Assembly (NCBI GenBank): GCA_903917305.1
Contig: CAIXAA010000915.1
Span: forward strand, 1-10,024
Reading direction: 5' to 3'
DNA length: 10,024 nucleotides
From: an uncultured Myxococcales bacterium
GTDB taxonomy: Bacteria; Myxococcota_A; UBA9042
Shown: positions 7,541 through 10,024 of the stretch, one piece after another
Layout of the letters: the number at the start of each line of letters is the position of its first letter
Position numbering within the stretch: position 1 is the stretch's first letter
The notes under the pieces: model-generated
Databases searched by the model: none
Told to the model about the DNA's origin: nothing
The model's input: the letters and a program-made list of their open reading frames with translations, nothing else
Program-made: the position numbers and the translations under genes

Positions 7541-8389
7541 TCACTGGTAGACGTGCGCGCTCGCCTCGGCCGTCGGCAGCAGGTGCATCCCTAGATAAGT
7601 AAACGCGATCGCTGCTGAGCCCGCCACGGTCAGCCAGGCGCCCTGCCGCTCCGTGAAGCCTTTGGTGCTGCGCAGGTGCAGGTAGATCACGAAGACCAGC
7701 CAGCTGACAAATGCCCAATTTTCCTTGGGATCCCACACCCAGTAGTCGCCCCACGCCGACTTGGCCCAGACCGAGCCCATGACGAGGCCGACCGTCAGGA
7801 GGACGAAGGCGAAGAGGATGGTTTTGTGCATGAAGCCGGCGTACGTCACGGTCGCCGTGCCGCCCCTGGCGATCTGCAGGTGCAGTTGCGCGTCCGGCTT
7901 CCAGAGGTGGAGCAGCGCGGCGGCAAACGCAAAGAAGACGCCGGCATAGCCGAAGAAGTACACGACGACGTGCGGCACGAACCACACGCTCTGCAGCGCG
8001 GCGGGCAGGTTGACGATGTCGGCGTCGGACTTGAGCACGGCGTAGCCGAGCACGAGCACGAGGAACCCCGCGGAAAGAAATCCGAACCAGGCGATGCGGT
8101 AGAAGCGCTCCACGGCGAGGTGCAGCACGGTCGTGCACCACGTGAAGAGAACCAGTGATTCGTACAGCGATTTGAACGGCGGGCGGCCCGCCTCGATCCA
8201 GCGTTGGGCGATCAGCGCGGTCGTCACGGCAAAGCCGGCCAGGCCGAGCAGCGAGGCGACGATGCGCAACCCCTTGCCGCCCTTGCCGATCGCTACGAGG
8301 CCGTACGCCGCGGCCATGGCCAGGTAGACGACGAGGCTGGCGAGGAACAGCGGCGACTGCTGGGTGAGCGACTCGAAGAACGCAATCAT
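7541..8389 (-). CDS. ccsA: Cytochrome c biogenesis protein CcsA (heme handling, WWD domain)
   Basis: This polytopic inner-membrane protein of System II cytochrome c maturation works with ResB/Ccs1 to pass heme across the membrane and attach it to CXXCH apocytochromes. It has 282 residues and about eight hydrophobic segments, the usual size of stand-alone CcsA. Diagnostic motifs are GRPPFKSLYESLVLFTW (68-84) and the tryptophan-rich WWD segment (207-230) with WGDYWVWDPKENWAF. Candidate heme-ligand histidines are His140 (VPHVVVYFFGYAG), His238 (IYLHLR) and His279 (SAHVY) near the C-terminus, assigned by position against the known CcsA/CcsBA pattern and therefore tentative. The ATG overlaps the resB stop by 4 nt. 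Some databases name this protein CcsB or ResC. No rho-independent terminator is visible after the stop. Confidence 0.96.
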   Translation of the reverse strand: MIAFFESLTQQSPLFLASLVVYLAMAAAYGLVAIGKGGKGLRIVASLLGLAGFAVTTALIAQRWIEAGRPPFKSLYESLVLFTWCTTVLHLAVERFYRIAWFGFLSAGFLVLVLGYAVLKSDADIVNLPAALQSVWFVPHVVVYFFGYAGVFFAFAAALLHLWKPDAQLHLQIARGGTATVTYAGFMHKTILFAFVLLTVGLVMGSVWAKSAWGDYWVWDPKENWAFVSWLVFVIYLHLRSTKGFTERQGAWLTVAGSAAIAFTYLGMHLLPTAEASAHVYQ

Positions 8390-10024
8390 GCTGCCCCCTT
8401 GAGCGGCTCGTCGCCTTCATCGCGCGGGCGGCCTGGGTGGCTGTGGCGCTCCCACCAGGGGGTCCATTTGCGCCAGGCGACGGTGTGGAGCACGCCGTAG
8501 ATCATCAGCCACAAGCCAGCAAGAACCCAAGGCAATCCCGGATCGTCGACGACCTGGATGCCGCTGTAGCTCGGGTTGTCGGGGTCGTAGTTGGCTTGGT
8601 AGAGGCCGTAGCCCTTGTAGGTCAGGGGATCGTTGACCTCGACCTGACGCGTCACGATGGGCCTGCCATGCTCGAGAACGGTCAGCGTGCTCTTGTAGTT
8701 CTTGATGCCGTCGGGCTTTTCCCGGTAGACCAGGATGCGGTCTTCGCTCAGGGCAATCGGCTCGGGCGTCGCGGCGAAACGCATCAGCGTCTCCTCGGTG
8801 CCATCGCCGTGGGTGATTTCGAGTTCGACCGCAGGGTTGGCAGGCGCTTGCGGGTTCTCCATCCAACGCTTGCGGTGCTGGCCGTCACGCAGCGGCGTGT
8901 CGAGCACCACCCGCACCGCGCTGCCCGGCCATGGCGCGAACGGCTCGCCCCAGCGCAGGGGCGCACGCTCCACGACCTGACCGGCCGCCGCCGTGATGCG
9001 CTCGGCCTTCTGGCCGAGGATCAGCACCGTGTGGCCGGCGCCCGGCCGCGGCGTGGCGTGCTCGTAGACGATCTCCTGCGCGCTGGCGGGCCCGCGACCG
9101 TCCATCATCTTGCGCATGTCCTCGCGGGCAAACAGGAAACGGCGTGTGCCGCCATGAACCGGCTGTCCGGGCGCGGCGACCATCACGACCAGCACCGGGT
9201 TGAGCGGCATGTCCGAGCGCGACGCGGCGCGATCCGACGCGGAATCGAAGGTGAAATCAGCAAGGTAGTTCTGGACTTCCAGGGATCCGCCTCCCGGCAG
9301 CTTGTAGGTAGCGCCCAGCTCCACCGGCAGCCGCGTCCCGTCGGGGAGGCGCAGCACATGCTCCGGCACCGCGACCGCACCCAGCAAGCGCGGCAGCGCG
9401 TCGGCACTCGGCTCGTTCCACGCCAGCAGCACCTCGACGTGCCCGGCAGCGTCGCGCGCGGTCTGCTGGGTCGTCTCGTGCAGCCAACCATCGGCGACCG
9501 CCTTGCCGCCCTCGAGCACGTGAACGCGCGCCACCGGACCTTGGCCGCCCGGACCTTTGGCCTCCGCCCACTCGTCGACCTGCTGCGCGTGCTCGAAGGT
9601 GCGCAGGACCCGGACGTGTACCACGGAGCCCGGTGGCGGCACGCCGACGGCCGCGCCGATCCTGGGCGTGTCGCTGCCGATCACCTCCACCGCGCCATCT
9701 GCACCGCGCCGGTAGGTGTAGACCTTGAACTGCGGCGCGTATTGGGCGAGCTGGAACTTGTCCAGGCGCAGCGTGAACGGCAGCTGGATCTTCGCCCCTT
9801 GGTCCTCCGGGCGCTGGCTCACGTACGCATCGCCCGTGCCGCCCACCGTCAGGTGCACCATGCCCTTGCCGCCGCGCAGCGAGCCGACAAGGCCGCCGAT
9901 CAGGACCAGCACCACGGCGATGTGCGTGAGCAGCAAGCCGAAATGCCGCCAGCGCAGCATGGTCTTGCGGCGGCGCACCACCGTGAGCACGGAGGTCAGC
10001 GCCAGCACGGCGAGCAAGAGGCGA
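8386..10024 (-). CDS. resB: ResB/Ccs1-like cytochrome c biogenesis protein (5' end outside window)
   Basis: This is the partner of CcsA in System II. Ccs1/ResB is thought to hold the apocytochrome, keep its cysteines reduced and complete the heme path. About 545 residues are visible and the frame is open to the window edge; the TTG at 10017 is not a credible start because the sequence before it continues a hydrophobic segment. Counting from that TTG, a membrane segment with a conserved-looking His32 runs at about 26-47 (FGLLLTHIAVVLVLIGGLVG). A long periplasmic domain follows, then PLTYKGYGLYQANYDPDNPS and a last membrane segment at about 496-515 (PWVLAGLWLMIYGVLHTVAW) with another His. The end is a charged cytoplasmic tail. 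The YKGYxLYQxxYDPDxP block just before the last helix is typical of ResB. The gene overlaps ccsA by 4 nt. Confidence 0.93.
   Translation of the reverse strand, partial: RLLLAVLALTSVLTVVRRRKTMLRWRHFGLLLTHIAVVLVLIGGLVGSLRGGKGMVHLTVGGTGDAYVSQRPEDQGAKIQLPFTLRLDKFQLAQYAPQFKVYTYRRGADGAVEVIGSDTPRIGAAVGVPPPGSVVHVRVLRTFEHAQQVDEWAEAKGPGGQGPVARVHVLEGGKAVADGWLHETTQQTARDAAGHVEVLLAWNEPSADALPRLLGAVAVPEHVLRLPDGTRLPVELGATYKLPGGGSLEVQNYLADFTFDSASDRAASRSDMPLNPVLVVMVAAPGQPVHGGTRRFLFAREDMRKMMDGRGPASAQEIVYEHATPRPGAGHTVLILGQKAERITAAAGQVVERAPLRWGEPFAPWPGSAVRVVLDTPLRDGQHRKRWMENPQAPANPAVELEITHGDGTEETLMRFAATPEPIALSEDRILVYREKPDGIKNYKSTLTVLEHGRPIVTRQVEVNDPLTYKGYGLYQANYDPDNPSYSGIQVVDDPGLPWVLAGLWLMIYGVLHTVAWRKWTPWWERHSHPGRPRDEGDEPLKGAA
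8394..8400 (-). promoter_or_regulatory. Ribosome binding site of ccsA, inside the end of resB
   Basis: Read on the minus strand, AAGGGGG lies 4 nt before the ccsA ATG and within the last codons of resB. It gives ccsA an initiation site of its own in addition to stop-start coupling. Confidence 0.6.

Noticed and set aside
7577..7616. CAGCAG and CTGCTG as a possible hairpin just past the convergent junction
   Set aside because: A 6-bp stem with a loop of roughly 30 nt and no T-run on either strand does not make a terminator.

Overview
This is an ordinary, densely coding stretch of a high-GC (roughly two-thirds G+C by eye) Gram-negative bacterial chromosome. A sigma-54-dependent response regulator, a MaeB-type malic enzyme, heme synthesis from glutamate (HemL, so the C5 pathway) and ResB/CcsA (System II) cytochrome c assembly point to a proteobacterium in the broad sense. 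A deltaproteobacterial/myxobacterial type is my tentative preference, by inference only; nothing in the window fixes the taxon.

Layout, + strand (1-7537): the 3' part of an NtrC-family response regulator, then maeB (malic enzyme with a phosphotransacetylase-like domain), hemD (uroporphyrinogen-III synthase), hemL (glutamate-1-semialdehyde aminomutase), a membrane histidine kinase and an OmpR-family response regulator. Each junction is either a 4-nt ATGA overlap (regulator/maeB, kinase/regulator) or a gap of at most 22 nt, so the six genes could be one transcript. Layout, - strand (10024-7541): resB (5' end outside the window) overlaps ccsA by 4 nt. The two blocks converge with only 3 nt between their stop codons.

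Functionally there are three themes. A sigma-54 regulator is translationally coupled to C4-dicarboxylate metabolism. Two tetrapyrrole enzymes occupy the middle. A two-component system sits between heme synthesis and the ResB/CcsA heme export and cytochrome c ligation machinery. A link between that two-component system and heme or cytochrome c is suggested only by position.

There is no non-coding stretch longer than 22 nt. I saw no tRNA, rRNA, riboswitch, CRISPR, insertion sequence or convincing rho-independent terminator. All genes look intact apart from the two cut by the window edges. I did not find a new biological system. The points worth following are modest: gene order, a GAFSGA variant, a HAMP-less kinase with a small His/Met-containing sensor loop, and the near-zero convergent gap.
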